Shown here: positions 1 through 9,328 of the stretch, one piece after another
How the letters are laid out: each line of letters begins with the position of its first letter
Position numbering within the stretch: the first letter of the stretch is position 1
Assembly: GCA_049999805.1 (NCBI GenBank)
Contig: JBNGIO010002041.1
Location: 1 to 29,610 of the forward strand
Reading direction: 5' to 3'
DNA length: 29,610 bases
Source of the DNA: Folioceros fuciformis
Taxonomy: Eukaryota > Anthocerotophyta > Anthocerotopsida > Anthocerotales
The notes under the pieces: generated by a model
What the model was told of the DNA's origin: nothing
Databases searched by the model: none
What the model saw: only the letters and a program-made list of their open reading frames with translations
Made by a program: the position numbers and the translations under genes

Positions 1-422
1 TCGTGAGAGAGAAGCCCTGCTGCCCTTCACCTTCCCCTTCCCGGAAGCTAGACTAAATTAGAGAGAGACGCGGGTTTTAACGTAATCCCAGCTCCACTCC
101 CGGGGCTAATTCTGGCCATCTCTGCCCACAGGCGGCTATCTCAAGGAGCTTCCACCACGCCCGCGCCCACAACCCAACTAGCCAAGGCATCAATTTGGAA
201 CGCCAACGCATCGGACCCTGCTCTCCTCCGTCCCCTCCTCCTCCCGTTTCCCGCCCAAGGCCACGTCTTTCCGCCTAGGTTCTTGTCTCCTGTGCAAGCC
301 TTCGCACCTTCCCACCTTTCTCTCGCTCTCCACCTCTTCCTCGCGTGCTCAAATCGGCGGGTGGGGTGGTCCCGGGTCTCAATCGGCCACCCTGATCCTT
401 CCGCTGCCTCCCAGAATTGGCC
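1..422 (+). promoter_or_regulatory. Upstream region and 5' leader of the F-box gene
   Basis: No coding gene is supported here. The stretch from about 220 to 345 is strongly pyrimidine-rich on the + strand (runs of CTCC, TCTC and CCTC), as is common in plant 5' leaders and Y-patch promoters. I see no clear TATA box. Open frames on the - strand in this part are antisense shadows of the leader and of the first F-box codons. Confidence 0.4.
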
Positions 423-1853
423 ATGAACAAGTATCTGGACAGGTTGTCGGAGATAGAGGTGACCTTCACCGGCCTGGCTGTGGGAGGAGGGGGAGTGGTG
501 GAGAGGGCAGGGGAGATGGCGCTGGGGGGGGCCGCAGCGGGAATTGATGAGCAGCAGGAGAAGGAGGAGCAGCCGCATTTGCTGCTCTACATGCTGGAGG
601 AATTGGAGCAGGGACATGCGGGGGAGGGCTCGGAGAGTGCAGGTTGTCATATGGATGCGGCGGTCTGGAGTGGGCTGCCGGCGGATATGCTGGAGAGGGT
701 GCTGCTCATGCTGCCGTCTGCCACCCAGCTGCGATTGCGGGGTGTGTGCAAGAAGTGGAGGTCGATGCTCTCATCCCCGCGCTTTCTTGACCAGAGTGCG
801 TGTCTGGCGTTCGCGGCAGGGCCGCCAATCTGCGCCTACGAGTACAAGCCCGGAAGGCTGAGGCCGGAGGTGGAGGCCAGGAATTTCTATCCTAGGAACT
901 TCGGGCCGCTGCTCCGCTCTCGGCACAAGGTTTACAAGCTGGACCTGTCCTTCGTGCCCAGGAAGTTCTCCAAGTGGAAGCGGGGGATCGAGCGCTGCGT
1001 TTCTCATCGTGGGCTGCTCTGCATCTACAATGCGGACTGGAAGATGAGCAGAATTTGCATATGCATCATCAATCCGGTTAGCCGGACGTGGAGGGAGTTG
1101 CCGCCCCTGCCTGTGCCCGGGATGGAGGACTGGGACATCATCCTGGTGGCGGAGCGCAGGTTCAAGTCCAGCTACAGCGTGGTGGTGATCTGGAATCGGG
1201 GATGCAGCGATGCGTTTCAGGCTCCGGGATACATCGGGGTGTACTCGTCGGAGAGCAAGAGCTGGAGCACTTCGGAGTGTGAGCCCTGTTTGAGGAACCT
1301 GTCTTGGAGGAACTGTGTTGTGTGTGATGAATTTCTCTACTTCCATGCCAAGGCGCAGGTGGTGCGGCACCGGATCAGTGATGGGAAATGCGTGAGCAGG
1401 ATCGACGAGCCTCACGACTGGAGTGATGGGTACAAGGATGTCTTTCTGGTGGAGCAGCAGGGAGTGGCTTTCTGGGTAGACTTCATCATCCCTGGCATAG
1501 CCGAGTCCGATCGTACTTGCGGGGTTTGGAGGTTGAACGAGAGTAGCTTGCAGTGGGAACAGGTCTCGGTGTCACCAAAACCCCTCATAGACAAGCTCAA
1601 GACACCCTTCTTGAGGGGGGACGGCGTTGACGCCTCTTCCTTTCGTCTGTGGTTGAAGAAAGTTGTTGCTGCTGGAGATTTCATTTTTTTCACCATCTGT
1701 CTGGAGAGTTGGGTTGATGACTGCTGCTGGACTCATTTAGTAGTATACCATGTCGCACAACAGGCTTGGCAAATTGTGGTGTATGATTATGTTGGCCATC
1801 CCATCAGCGATGAGTTTTATTTCGTCGAGCTTAACGGAGATCTTGCTGTCTAA
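423..1853 (+). CDS. F-box/kelch-type protein (SCF substrate receptor)
   Basis: This is a single-exon gene of 476 codons. An F-box lies at about residues 82-124: it opens with WSGLPADMLERVL and continues through RLRGVCKKWRSML to the SPRFL end. F-box proteins bind SKP1 and bring substrates to a cullin-RING (SCF) ubiquitin ligase. The C-terminal 330 residues look like an F-box-associated or kelch-like beta-propeller, with motifs such as NPVSRTWRELPPLP and IGVYSSESKSWS typical of plant F-box/kelch proteins (At5g15710-like). The first 80 residues are Gly/Glu-rich and probably disordered. The start is the ATG at 423; a TTG six bases upstream also keeps the frame open but is not a likely eukaryotic start. 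The TAA is at 1851-1853. The substrate is unknown, and the exact subfamily is uncertain. Confidence 0.88.
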   Translation: MNKYLDRLSEIEVTFTGLAVGGGGVVERAGEMALGGAAAGIDEQQEKEEQPHLLLYMLEELEQGHAGEGSESAGCHMDAAVWSGLPADMLERVLLMLPSATQLRLRGVCKKWRSMLSSPRFLDQSACLAFAAGPPICAYEYKPGRLRPEVEARNFYPRNFGPLLRSRHKVYKLDLSFVPRKFSKWKRGIERCVSHRGLLCIYNADWKMSRICICIINPVSRTWRELPPLPVPGMEDWDIILVAERRFKSSYSVVVIWNRGCSDAFQAPGYIGVYSSESKSWSTSECEPCLRNLSWRNCVVCDEFLYFHAKAQVVRHRISDGKCVSRIDEPHDWSDGYKDVFLVEQQGVAFWVDFIIPGIAESDRTCGVWRLNESSLQWEQVSVSPKPLIDKLKTPFLRGDGVDASSFRLWLKKVVAAGDFIFFTICLESWVDDCCWTHLVVYHVAQQAWQIVVYDYVGHPISDEFYFVELNGDLAV

Positions 1854-2248
1854 CCACAGTCACTGCAGCATTTTTGTATTTTGCGATACAACGAGCAGCC
1901 AATGATAGGAACGGGAGGTGATCGATAACATGGCAGGCATTTTGGCTAGCAGTTTGCTGAAAAGTTGTCCACTTGTTCCTCGCTGAGGAACATTATTACA
2001 GAATATGAGGAACGTCAGCATTTGGTAGGATGTCCCTTCGCAGGATGACGACACAACATTTTGTCAGACTTATCACTCTCGATTGAACAACAAGTATTTC
2101 CTCCTCTGAACACGCAACGTGGTGCAAGAGGAAGCTGAAGAGCACCTTCCTCACATGTCGTACGTATGTACAGACTGCCCCTACCAGAAGGCAAGACAAA
2201 GACTTCCAAAAATTACGCAGTATCCCGAGATGTTGAGACTGGATGTAG
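1854..2248. other. Convergent spacer between F-box and SDR stop codons
   Basis: These 395 bp hold the 3' ends of two convergent genes. No coding signal, RNA gene or repeat was recognised. Small open frames here lack family similarity and are likely chance. Confidence 0.6.
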
Positions 2249-3016
2249 CTAAGCAGGGCCACCGTTCACTCGAATCACCTGACCGTTCACCCATTCTCCA
2301 TCGTCAGAAGCAATGAAGAGCACAACAGATGCGATGTCCTTCGGCTCACCAAGTCGACCCAATGCAGTGGTCTGCCTGAAGCGTTCCAGAGTAGCCTCGT
2401 CTTTCCCTGCGAAGAACATTTCTGTGGCCACGGGCCCTGGGGAGACGCAATTGGCTGTAATGTGCTTGCCCTTAAGCTCCTTGGAAGTGATGAAGGTGAG
2501 TGTTTCCACAGCAGCCTTGCTGGCGGTGTATGCAGCGTATCCAGGCAACAAAGTGGCCACCAATGAGGTGCTGGTATTGATGATGCGGCCTCCTCCGCCA
2601 GTGACAAGCCGATTCACAGCCTGCTTCGTAACCAGGAACGTCCCCCGCGTGTTCACATGGAAGATCCTGTCCCATTCCTCCTCCGTGGTGTCTCCCAACT
2701 GCGGATAATGCGACAACAGAAGCCCCGCATTGTTCACCACGATGTGCACCTTCCCGAAGGCTTTCTCCGCCTGGTCGAAGAGTGCCGTCACATCCTCGCT
2801 CTTGCTTACATCTGCCTTCACCGCCAGGGCTTGGCCAGCCCCCGCGGCCTTAATAAGCTCTACTACCTCCGCCGCGGCCTTCTCGTTCCCCTGGTAGCAA
2901 AGCACAACCTTCGCCCCCGCTCCCGCCAGCGTCAGAACAATTTCCCGACCGATGCCTCGCGAGCCCCCGGTCACGATAGCTACGCGCCCTGTCAGCTTGT
3001 AAGTCCCGGACGCCAT
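2249..3016 (-). CDS. Short-chain dehydrogenase/reductase (SDR), aldehyde-reductase-like
   Basis: This intronless gene encodes 255 aa, the usual length of a classical SDR. The Rossmann cofactor motif TGGSRGIG is at residues 16-23 and the structural NNAG at 95-98. The catalytic set is Asn122, a Ser in the NTSTS segment (148-151), Tyr163 and Lys167 (YTASK). A PG turn and TEMF follow at 193-201. The protein resembles the plant NADPH-dependent aldehyde reductase-like SDRs (At3g03980 group), which reduce reactive carbonyls; the substrate here is inferred, not shown. There is no evident transit peptide or membrane segment, so it is probably cytosolic. The start ATG is at 3014-3016, and a TATA-like element lies about 40 bp upstream. 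It is head-to-head with TSPO and convergent with the F-box gene. Confidence 0.92.
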   Translation of the reverse strand: MASGTYKLTGRVAIVTGGSRGIGREIVLTLAGAGAKVVLCYQGNEKAAAEVVELIKAAGAGQALAVKADVSKSEDVTALFDQAEKAFGKVHIVVNNAGLLLSHYPQLGDTTEEEWDRIFHVNTRGTFLVTKQAVNRLVTGGGGRIINTSTSLVATLLPGYAAYTASKAAVETLTFITSKELKGKHITANCVSPGPVATEMFFAGKDEATLERFRQTTALGRLGEPKDIASVVLFIASDDGEWVNGQVIRVNGGPA

Positions 3017-3053
3017 AGCTACTCCACCTACTCAGCTTTGCGGTCTGGTTAGC

Positions 3054-3073
3054 CTTTATACCCTTTACGTGGC
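3054..3073 (-). promoter_or_regulatory. TATA-like box and ACGTGG element upstream of the SDR gene
   Basis: Read on the - strand, TATAAAGG (complement of 3054-3061) lies about 40 bp upstream of the SDR ATG. A few bases further upstream is an ACGTGG core on the + strand (3068-3073), matching the ACGT core of plant ABRE/G-box sites. If the TATA box is used, the 5' leader would be very short. The assignment rests on motif match and position only. Confidence 0.4.
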
Positions 3074-3995
3074 TCGCAAGAAGCTTCTTGCGCGCCTTCC
3101 CCCGACCGCCCAACACTCTTCCTGGCAATGTCAGTCGAAATTCGCACATTTCAGCAATTTTGTCCAGTAGCTCATCCTACAGACAACTTGACCGGGGCCA
3201 CGTTATGGCTAAGCGGGATCACAGAACGGCGTAACAGAACGATCAGGAGAGAACGGCGGATTCAAACCCTCTCGGAAGGGAAGACAAGAGCATGAGGGGA
3301 AGTGAAACCGGGCATCACGTCCAGCAGCTCAATGCGTTCTGCCCTATGTGCTCCAATCAGAGGAGAGGAATGTGCGATCTGCGAAGGAAGGATTCCTTCC
3401 TTCTATTTGAATAGTGACGACTGTGGAGGAGGGTTCATGGCAAGCATTGTCAGCTTTCTAGCAGAGCATGTGTAACCTAGGAATCGAAGGGGCTTCAGAG
3501 CCTCGAGAACGAGAGGATTATGGAATGTCTGAGGAATGAAGAATGTTCGGAGAAAGTTGCAAGGTGAAGCCTCACACTATGCAGTGGAAGCCGTTTGCCT
3601 GTCTCGAGGTCATTCTTGCCTTGCATGCGGCTCGTAGGTTACAGAATTTCAACTTCCACCATAGCCGGCCATTTTACCAGCAGTGAACTGGTGAAGACTC
3701 TGTCAAAGTGTGGCTAGTGCCACGTCACACTGGTGTCTAAATGCAGATGGGGGGACCTTGAGGACACGCAGCCTATTCTGTTGTACCTCTGTTCTGGCGT
3801 CTTCTTCTCGAGGCCGTGGGCGTGTATTCTCCTTCCTTCGCGTTTTGTGACTCTGGAGTTGCTGCGGCTGCTGCCGGGCGCAATTCGTACGAATCGGTCG
3901 GTTTGTGCGCTGCCATGACTGCCGTCGTTTCTTCCCTGAAGTAATGGCGTTTGTTGCGGTTTTCTGAGCTCGATTGCGTTGTGGAAGCTCTGCAG
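3074..3995. other. Divergent intergenic region between SDR and TSPO
   Basis: Together with the SDR promoter, this makes about 980 bp between the two start codons. It should hold the TSPO promoter and leader. No family-like coding sequence or RNA gene was recognised. A - strand open frame from 4547 to 3714 overlaps it, but is antisense to TSPO exons and introns and has no recognisable domain. Confidence 0.5.
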
Positions 3996-5133
3996 ATGTC
4001 GACTCTCCCGGATATCATCGCGCTCGTTGTCTCCATAGCTCTTCATGTCGGTCTTGGATATGCTGTGGCATATTTCTTCGGAGGCGGGGACAGTGGTACG
4101 CGTGTCTGCCTTTTTTAGCAACGTTTTCTGCGGGAGAACATGTCTCTCATTGTGCAATCTCTGGCAGCAAGTCTTGTTAGTAACGTCCTTTCGCACTTGT
4201 CTCACAGATTGGTACAGGCAGCTGAACAGGCCGTCGTGGACCCCTCCGGTGTGGGAATAATTGTCACGATGGCATCGGATACGCATCTGCGTGGAGTTTG
4301 GAGTTGTAAGGAGTTGTAACGTCTGATCCTGCTCTGTGCTGTGTAGGACTCCGCTTTCCGCGTTATTTGGACCGTTTTGTACATTTTGCTTGGCGTCTCG
4401 GCTTGGTTGGTGTGGAGAGATGGAGGTAACGTAGAAATTTGGTGATTTTGGCAGTCGTGAGAATGGGAACCGGGCTGGCTGTTTGATGACGTCCAAGTTA
4501 ACATGCGCCCTGCTGTTGCGCCTTTTGTGGCAGGCTTCTCTCGGCATGGGTTAGCTCTCGGAATCTACATTCTCCAGGTGAAAGCTGAAAAGCTCTCCTG
4601 CGCGGTGACGTCTGCAAGTTGATTTCAAACTTTACTGGTGGGGTTTTGTTAGCTGAGAAGGGCATGGACTGATTGTGCAGCTGGTGCTGAATCTCCTGTG
4701 GACACCGCTTTTCTTCTTTCTGCGTCGTCCGGTAAGTGCGGCTTTTTGCACATTGTCACCCCTTCCAACATGTTTCCAATACTCGGCATGGCTCAAGAGT
4801 TGTGGTGTTCTACAGGCTGTCGCATTTGTGGAGATCGTCTTGCTGTGGATTTCCGTGGTCGTCACGATTATCTTATTCTATCAAGCAAACACGATTGCAG
4901 CCTACCTCCTTGTTCCGTACATCTTATGGTAAGAGGACATCTAACAGCGTTTTTGGTTGACATGCGCCCCTTACTGCTATTACACAACTGTGCTTGTGTC
5001 TACGCACCGCAGGCTCACTTTGGCTGCAGCTCTCAACGGTTACATCTGGCTCAACAATCCTCCGGATGGTCAGAACCGACCAAGCGGCGGATATGCCATC
5101 ACACAGCCCTTGACACAGGGAAGCTCAGTGTAA
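3996..5133 (+). CDS. TSPO: TSPO/MBR family tryptophan-rich membrane protein (7 exons)
   Basis: I assembled seven exons: 3996-4095, 4208-4248, 4347-4425, 4534-4577, 4681-4731, 4816-4928 and 5013-5133. Phases match at every junction and give 182 aa. TspO hallmarks appear in order: WYRQLNRPSWTPP (35-47), IWTVLYILLGVSAWLVW (54-70), a Gln-Leu-x-Leu-Asn-x-x-Trp-x-Pro segment across the exon 4/5 junction, and WLTLAAALNGYIWLNN (143-158). About five membrane helices are expected, near residues 6-28, 51-70, 79-97, 106-127 and 131-153. Plant TSPOs are stress- and ABA-linked secretory-pathway membrane proteins that bind tetrapyrroles. The N-terminus is short compared with the extended Arabidopsis form. 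An in-frame TAA at 3942-3944 precedes the first in-frame ATG, at 3996. The exon 2 donor (CCG|GTGTGG) is weak; the other junctions look canonical. Confidence 0.9.
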
Positions 5134-6508
5134 CCGCGCCTCTTAATCTCATACCGGCAGTCACCCATGGAGAACAAAAGTAGAGTACTTGTCCACAGTC
5201 TGATATCCCAAGCTAAGACCAAGTATTGGCGTGCGTAACTACTATATCTGGAGAAGCGACTGAGGTGTGACCTTCCACTCTCTTTTGAGTGCTTAACGAA
5301 GCGGACGCCACGTGGACGTTGCCAATGTCCGCTTTGGGAATGGTGTTCTTGTTTTTTCCTTCCGTCGCTTCACGATTCTCTTCCTTGCTTTAGAGTATCC
5401 GACTTGGAATAGGTACGGCCGCATAGATCACATTCATCACTCGACCGCAGCAGATCACACTATGCTGTGAAACAGCGACACCTTTTATGTTCCTGAGATT
5501 GAAATCTACCCTAACTTCTGATGTATCGGAGTGCACGCATGAGGGAAAAAAAAACCCAGTCACCTGAAGGACGCAGTTTCATGAACGCAGGACTACCGTT
5601 TCCAGAGCATGAGACAAGCATGAACAATGAGATCAATCATGCCTTGGCATCACTTATGACTTTGTCCTATGCTTTCACCCGCGTGTCCAGGACTGATTCT
5701 GGATTATTCTAATACGATTTCTACATGGCCTTTGGGTAGAGCCAATCTCTTCTCGTCTTCTACTCGAACGCAAGTACTTCATTTCTATGACAGACTTTTC
5801 CATCCCCACTCCTACAGAACCACGTGGGTTCATGGGTTGCTTCATAATATATCATCTCGTGGCAGTCAGGTAACATGATTGTCTCTGAAGCAGCAAAGGA
5901 AGATTGATTTGAAGGAGATGATGGGAGCTGGTTATTTCAGGGAAGAACAAGACCTTGCGGAGCAATCATCATCAGCATTGCTTGCAACGACGAAGACTTG
6001 GATGCAAGGATAGTTAAGGACAGTCTGATTTAAGTAAGAGTTATATGTTCCCATGATCTGCTTGAAAGAGTTAAACTCAGAATCGGATAACGAATATATC
6101 CGCGACTGGAAAACAGGCTCTCAGAGTGAGTCGCTCCGACCTTACCGGCATAACAAGGTAGCAAAAAAGGACACATTCCTGAAAATAGTGACACATCACA
6201 TTAATTTAGAGAAGCCGGAAGGATAGCTATCTCACACCGTGACCCTTTCCACTCAAGGGCCAAGTGCCAGGAAAGATAGAAAACGAAAGCTAAACTGTTG
6301 AATAATCTACATGCTGAGAACGTACTTCACGCCAAGGAGACTTCCTAACAACATCCAGGTAGACAGACTACAGCTCATGCCTGGAGTTGTCCTGCAAAAC
6401 CGTCACGACACATACTCGTTATACTTCAGGGACCCACACAAGCACAAGTAGAAGGGAAATCCAGTAACCTAGAAGCGTCCAAACGGATAGATTACCTTGA
6501 AGGACAAA
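5134..6508. other. Convergent spacer between TSPO and the SR45a-like gene
   Basis: These 1,375 bp probably hold the two 3' untranslated regions. No protein family or RNA gene was recognised. The only structure noted is the short inverted repeat at 5299-5334. Small open frames here have no recognisable similarity. Confidence 0.5.
5299..5334. repeat. Short inverted repeat (8-bp arms, 20-nt loop)
   Basis: AAGCGGAC at 5299-5306 pairs perfectly with GTCCGCTT at 5327-5334. The loop contains a CCACGTGG core. It lies about 165 bp after the TSPO stop and could form a stem in the 3' untranslated RNA. It may equally be chance. Confidence 0.35.
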
Positions 6509-9183
6509 TCAACGGCGATATGGGGCATACTGTGGTGAGAGAGATCTGTCCCGCTGGCCCCGGTAAGGGGAATAGCGAGGAGACCTTTCCCGTCCTCCCC
6601 CGTAGGGCAAATACTCTGGGGAGTGGCGTTGGCTACGTCCATCACGGTGGAAGCCACCACCACGACCTCCTCTTCTGCTCGATTGCACAGCTGTGTAGGA
6701 CGAGAAACATAACGCAAAACATGAGGAGAAGAATACATGAATACCTCGGTTAACACAAGTCTCGACATACGGCATACCTCTGACACCCAAGTATTCTCCA
6801 GGAGTGGGAGTCCTTGCACGTCTCCGTTTAGCCTGTGATTCATAAAAACATCAGAGGAAATACAGAGCAGCAACATTCTGCAGAGTTGGGACAGTACGAA
6901 CCTCCATCCCAGTATCCTGCAACAGCTCAGATCAAAAAAAAAAGGAAGAAAAAAAAGAAGCCCCTCAGCAGGAGCTTGCGTGACGCCCAATGTGAGGAAA
7001 TGAGATTCACAGAGGAGCAAGCCACAAGCTTCACTCATACCATAAACCAAAAGCGACAGAACTGGGTAGGCAAACAACGCAACTTACTGGAAACTGCAAA
7101 AGCAGTAGATCACTCAGATTGATTAACTGATCTGAGAGGAAAAATATTGTGGCACCAAGAGCAACATGGATGCAGGTAATCCGGAGGCCTCTGATGGAGG
7201 CCAATAGGCTGCTAAATTCGATTGCATTCGAGACCAAACAGCTCCCAAATTCAACAAAGCCGAAGGCTCAAGATTAGCAGTTGCAGACATGGGTGGAGCC
7301 GTGGCTAGATCGGGAAGGAGTTATGGTCGCAGGAAGCTCGATTTGCTGTCGCACTTCTCCTTGATTAGCCTATTGGATTTGATTCAGCCAGTCAGAAGCG
7401 AGGATGTAGACACCACACAGGTCATTAAAGGCTGGCAGTTTGTTCAGTTACAGCTGATCTGATGCAGAGCCCTTTAGCCTAGGACCTTGGCACTCAGATT
7501 TGTCAAAAGCTGCTGACTGCAAGTTGCCGCCCTTTGAAATGGGCCAGGATGCCACTGTTTGACAATTGCTGACACTTGCTAGATTGTCGATGCAGTGACT
7601 AAAAATAGGGATCTTGGCGGCGCAAAATGGGGCCGAGATTTCTGGATGACCAAAAGGTCAACGATACCATTAGCAACCACCAGGTCAAAGTTCCTCACAG
7701 TGGATGTGCCTATCATGATAAAGACTCAACATGAGTGACCTGGACAAACATCAGTGCCATGCATACCCCCGTGTCATACCCACTTACAGGCTCACCTTTT
7801 CCACAGTGATCATTCGGCCTTCAAGGGTTGAGCGGTTCAGGTACTTGATGCAGCGCTCCGCGTCCTCCAAATGCTCCATGGTCACAAACCCGAATCCACG
7901 AGATTCCCTTGTTCGGGGGTCCAACACCAGTCGACACTCCAGTACCTGGAATCAATAATCGCACATTACGTGTTAATCGGGCTCACACTTCCAACCTCTC
8001 CCAAAAAAAGGAGCGTACTTTCCAAGTTCACTCCCGCTGAAAGGAGCGTCCACCACCTTGCCCTCGCGAGAGAAATGTTCTTCCAGATCCTTTTCGTTCA
8101 CGCGTGTGGACAACCCTGTGACATACAGATTGTTGCCTGGATTCAAAGCGTCCGACTTGAACCTCTTGCCCCGGTCACTGCTTCGGTCTCTAGTTCTTTC
8201 ACCACCCCTGTCACTTCGATCACTTCTGTCACCACTTCGATCATTTCTGTCGCTCCTGTCGGACCTGCACCCCCAGGCTAAGAACAGTCTGTTCCAGGTG
8301 ACTACAGCTAGACAACAAAACCTGATCAACACACGAGAAAGCATACCGGCGGGCAGGGCTCCGCGACCGAGAACGACCACGTTCAGACTTATCCCGGGGC
8401 GGGGACAGTGAGCTAGAATACCTTCACAGCAGGAAAAGAAAACAAAGCCAACTCACAAGGGTTAACAACGACATTGAAAAGAGTGTTGTCCTCTCAGACT
8501 CACCCGAAACCGACATTTCAAAAAAAACAAAAGCAGCCGTGCCTCACCTGCGCCTTGGTGGAGACTCTGCCTGTGACACAAGCCAAATCAACTCAGCGAA
8601 CGTTAAAAGAACGCGCAGCGAGAGACCGTAGACCACCACGACGAAACGAAACCCATACAGCATCCCATCAAGCCAAAAGCACCTTGCTCACCATGATAGA
8701 CGCGGGAAAAGCTGTCACTGGCTAGCACGGACAGAAGTATGCCAGTCCTGATAGCTGCCGCAGTCCGGGAAGCCACACCCACCTCACACCCCAAGTCCGC
8801 GAACCGCTCTTGAGAAGCAACGCCTTGAGGCACCCGACAACCAGGCCCGCGACACGAGCCGAAGGCGCCTGCCACCGAGACACAGCCGTGAGACGCGACA
8901 CCCCACCTCAGAGCCGTTGAGCCCCCTGAAAGGCCGCAAAACAAGAAACCAAACGCTGGGTGGGCAGAAACAAGACACAATACCTGCCCCGGCGTGGCGA
9001 GTCTGAAAACAATCTGCTTCTGCTACAGAGCAGGTATGAGAAAGGGCCAGCAGCGCTCGCAAGAGAGCAGCAGCCACGGCAGCCTCGCCTCGCTTTGCCT
9101 CTTGTCTGCAATGAGCAACGTCGATCTGCCCAAACTGTTTTTGGTCTGGCCTCGTCTTTGCTTTCCGCTTCGCCTTTGACCAT
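6509..9183 (-). CDS. SR45a/transformer-2-like splicing factor (RRM + RS domains, 6 exons)
   Basis: Exons in transcript order are 9183-8984, 8412-8347, 8264-8057, 7945-7796, 6832-6778 and 6690-6509. Phases agree and give 286 aa. The order is an N-terminal Arg/Ser/Asp-rich region (about 47-125), one RNA-recognition motif (about 134-208), a linker with the RTPTPG motif and a C-terminal region with repeated SPxYxPY motifs. RNP2 is LYVTGL (135-140) and RNP1 is RGFGFVTM (174-181). This is the layout of plant SR45a/Tra2-like proteins, nuclear splicing regulators that bind exonic enhancers and the U1/U2AF machinery. The first 46 residues are Cys-rich and not RS-like, so the N-terminus is the least certain part; 9183 is the only in-frame ATG in exon 1. 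Introns 1 (571 bp) and 4 (963 bp) are unusually long for this window. Confidence 0.85.
6833..6961 (-). promoter_or_regulatory. Candidate alternative 3' splice site in the long SR45a-like intron
   Basis: On the - strand, a T-rich tract of about 28 nt (complement of 6933-6960) is followed by CTGTTGCAG ending at 6917. This is a strong-looking acceptor 84 nt upstream of the proposed exon 5 start at 6832. Reading on in the exon 4 frame from 6916 gives 21 codons and then a TGA before exon 5. Use of this site would therefore truncate the protein after the RRM. Inferred from sequence only. Confidence 0.4.
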
Positions 9184-9328
9184 TGACCTAATGCGAACTC
9201 AGGCGCTCATAAAGATGTAGATAGGTGGTTGGGTAGGTATTGCGATCCCCTTTAACGCTAATTAAACGAATTAATGATCTGCGGCATCGAGGGAACGGGA
9301 CGGAGGAGCCTGCTGCTCGAACACCCCG
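9184..9328. promoter_or_regulatory. 145-bp head-to-head promoter of the SR45a-like gene and ABCI10
   Basis: Only 145 bp separate the proposed start codons of the two divergent genes. The region has no clear TATA box; it contains an AT-rich patch around 9258-9276. Both leaders must be very short, must overlap the neighbouring gene, or one start codon is misassigned. Confidence 0.5.

Noticed and set aside
141-1415. Long - strand frames (169 and 214 aa) across the F-box gene
   Set aside because: No family similarity; they mirror the F-box coding sequence and its pyrimidine-rich leader.
3714-4547. 277-aa open frame on the - strand
   Set aside because: It is antisense to TSPO exons 1-4 and their introns, is rich in His/Arg/Ser/Thr with no recognisable domain, and the + strand TSPO exons explain the region.
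6469-7077. 202-aa - strand frame with hydrophobic stretches
   Set aside because: It spans the last two SR45a-like exons in another frame, plus intron sequence; hydrophobicity comes from the T-rich intron tract.
8687-8694. ATG directly followed by a GTGAGC donor on the - strand in SR45a-like intron 1, as an alternative first exon
   Set aside because: Joined to exon 2 it gives the wrong frame and a stop after eight codons, so it could not make the RRM protein.
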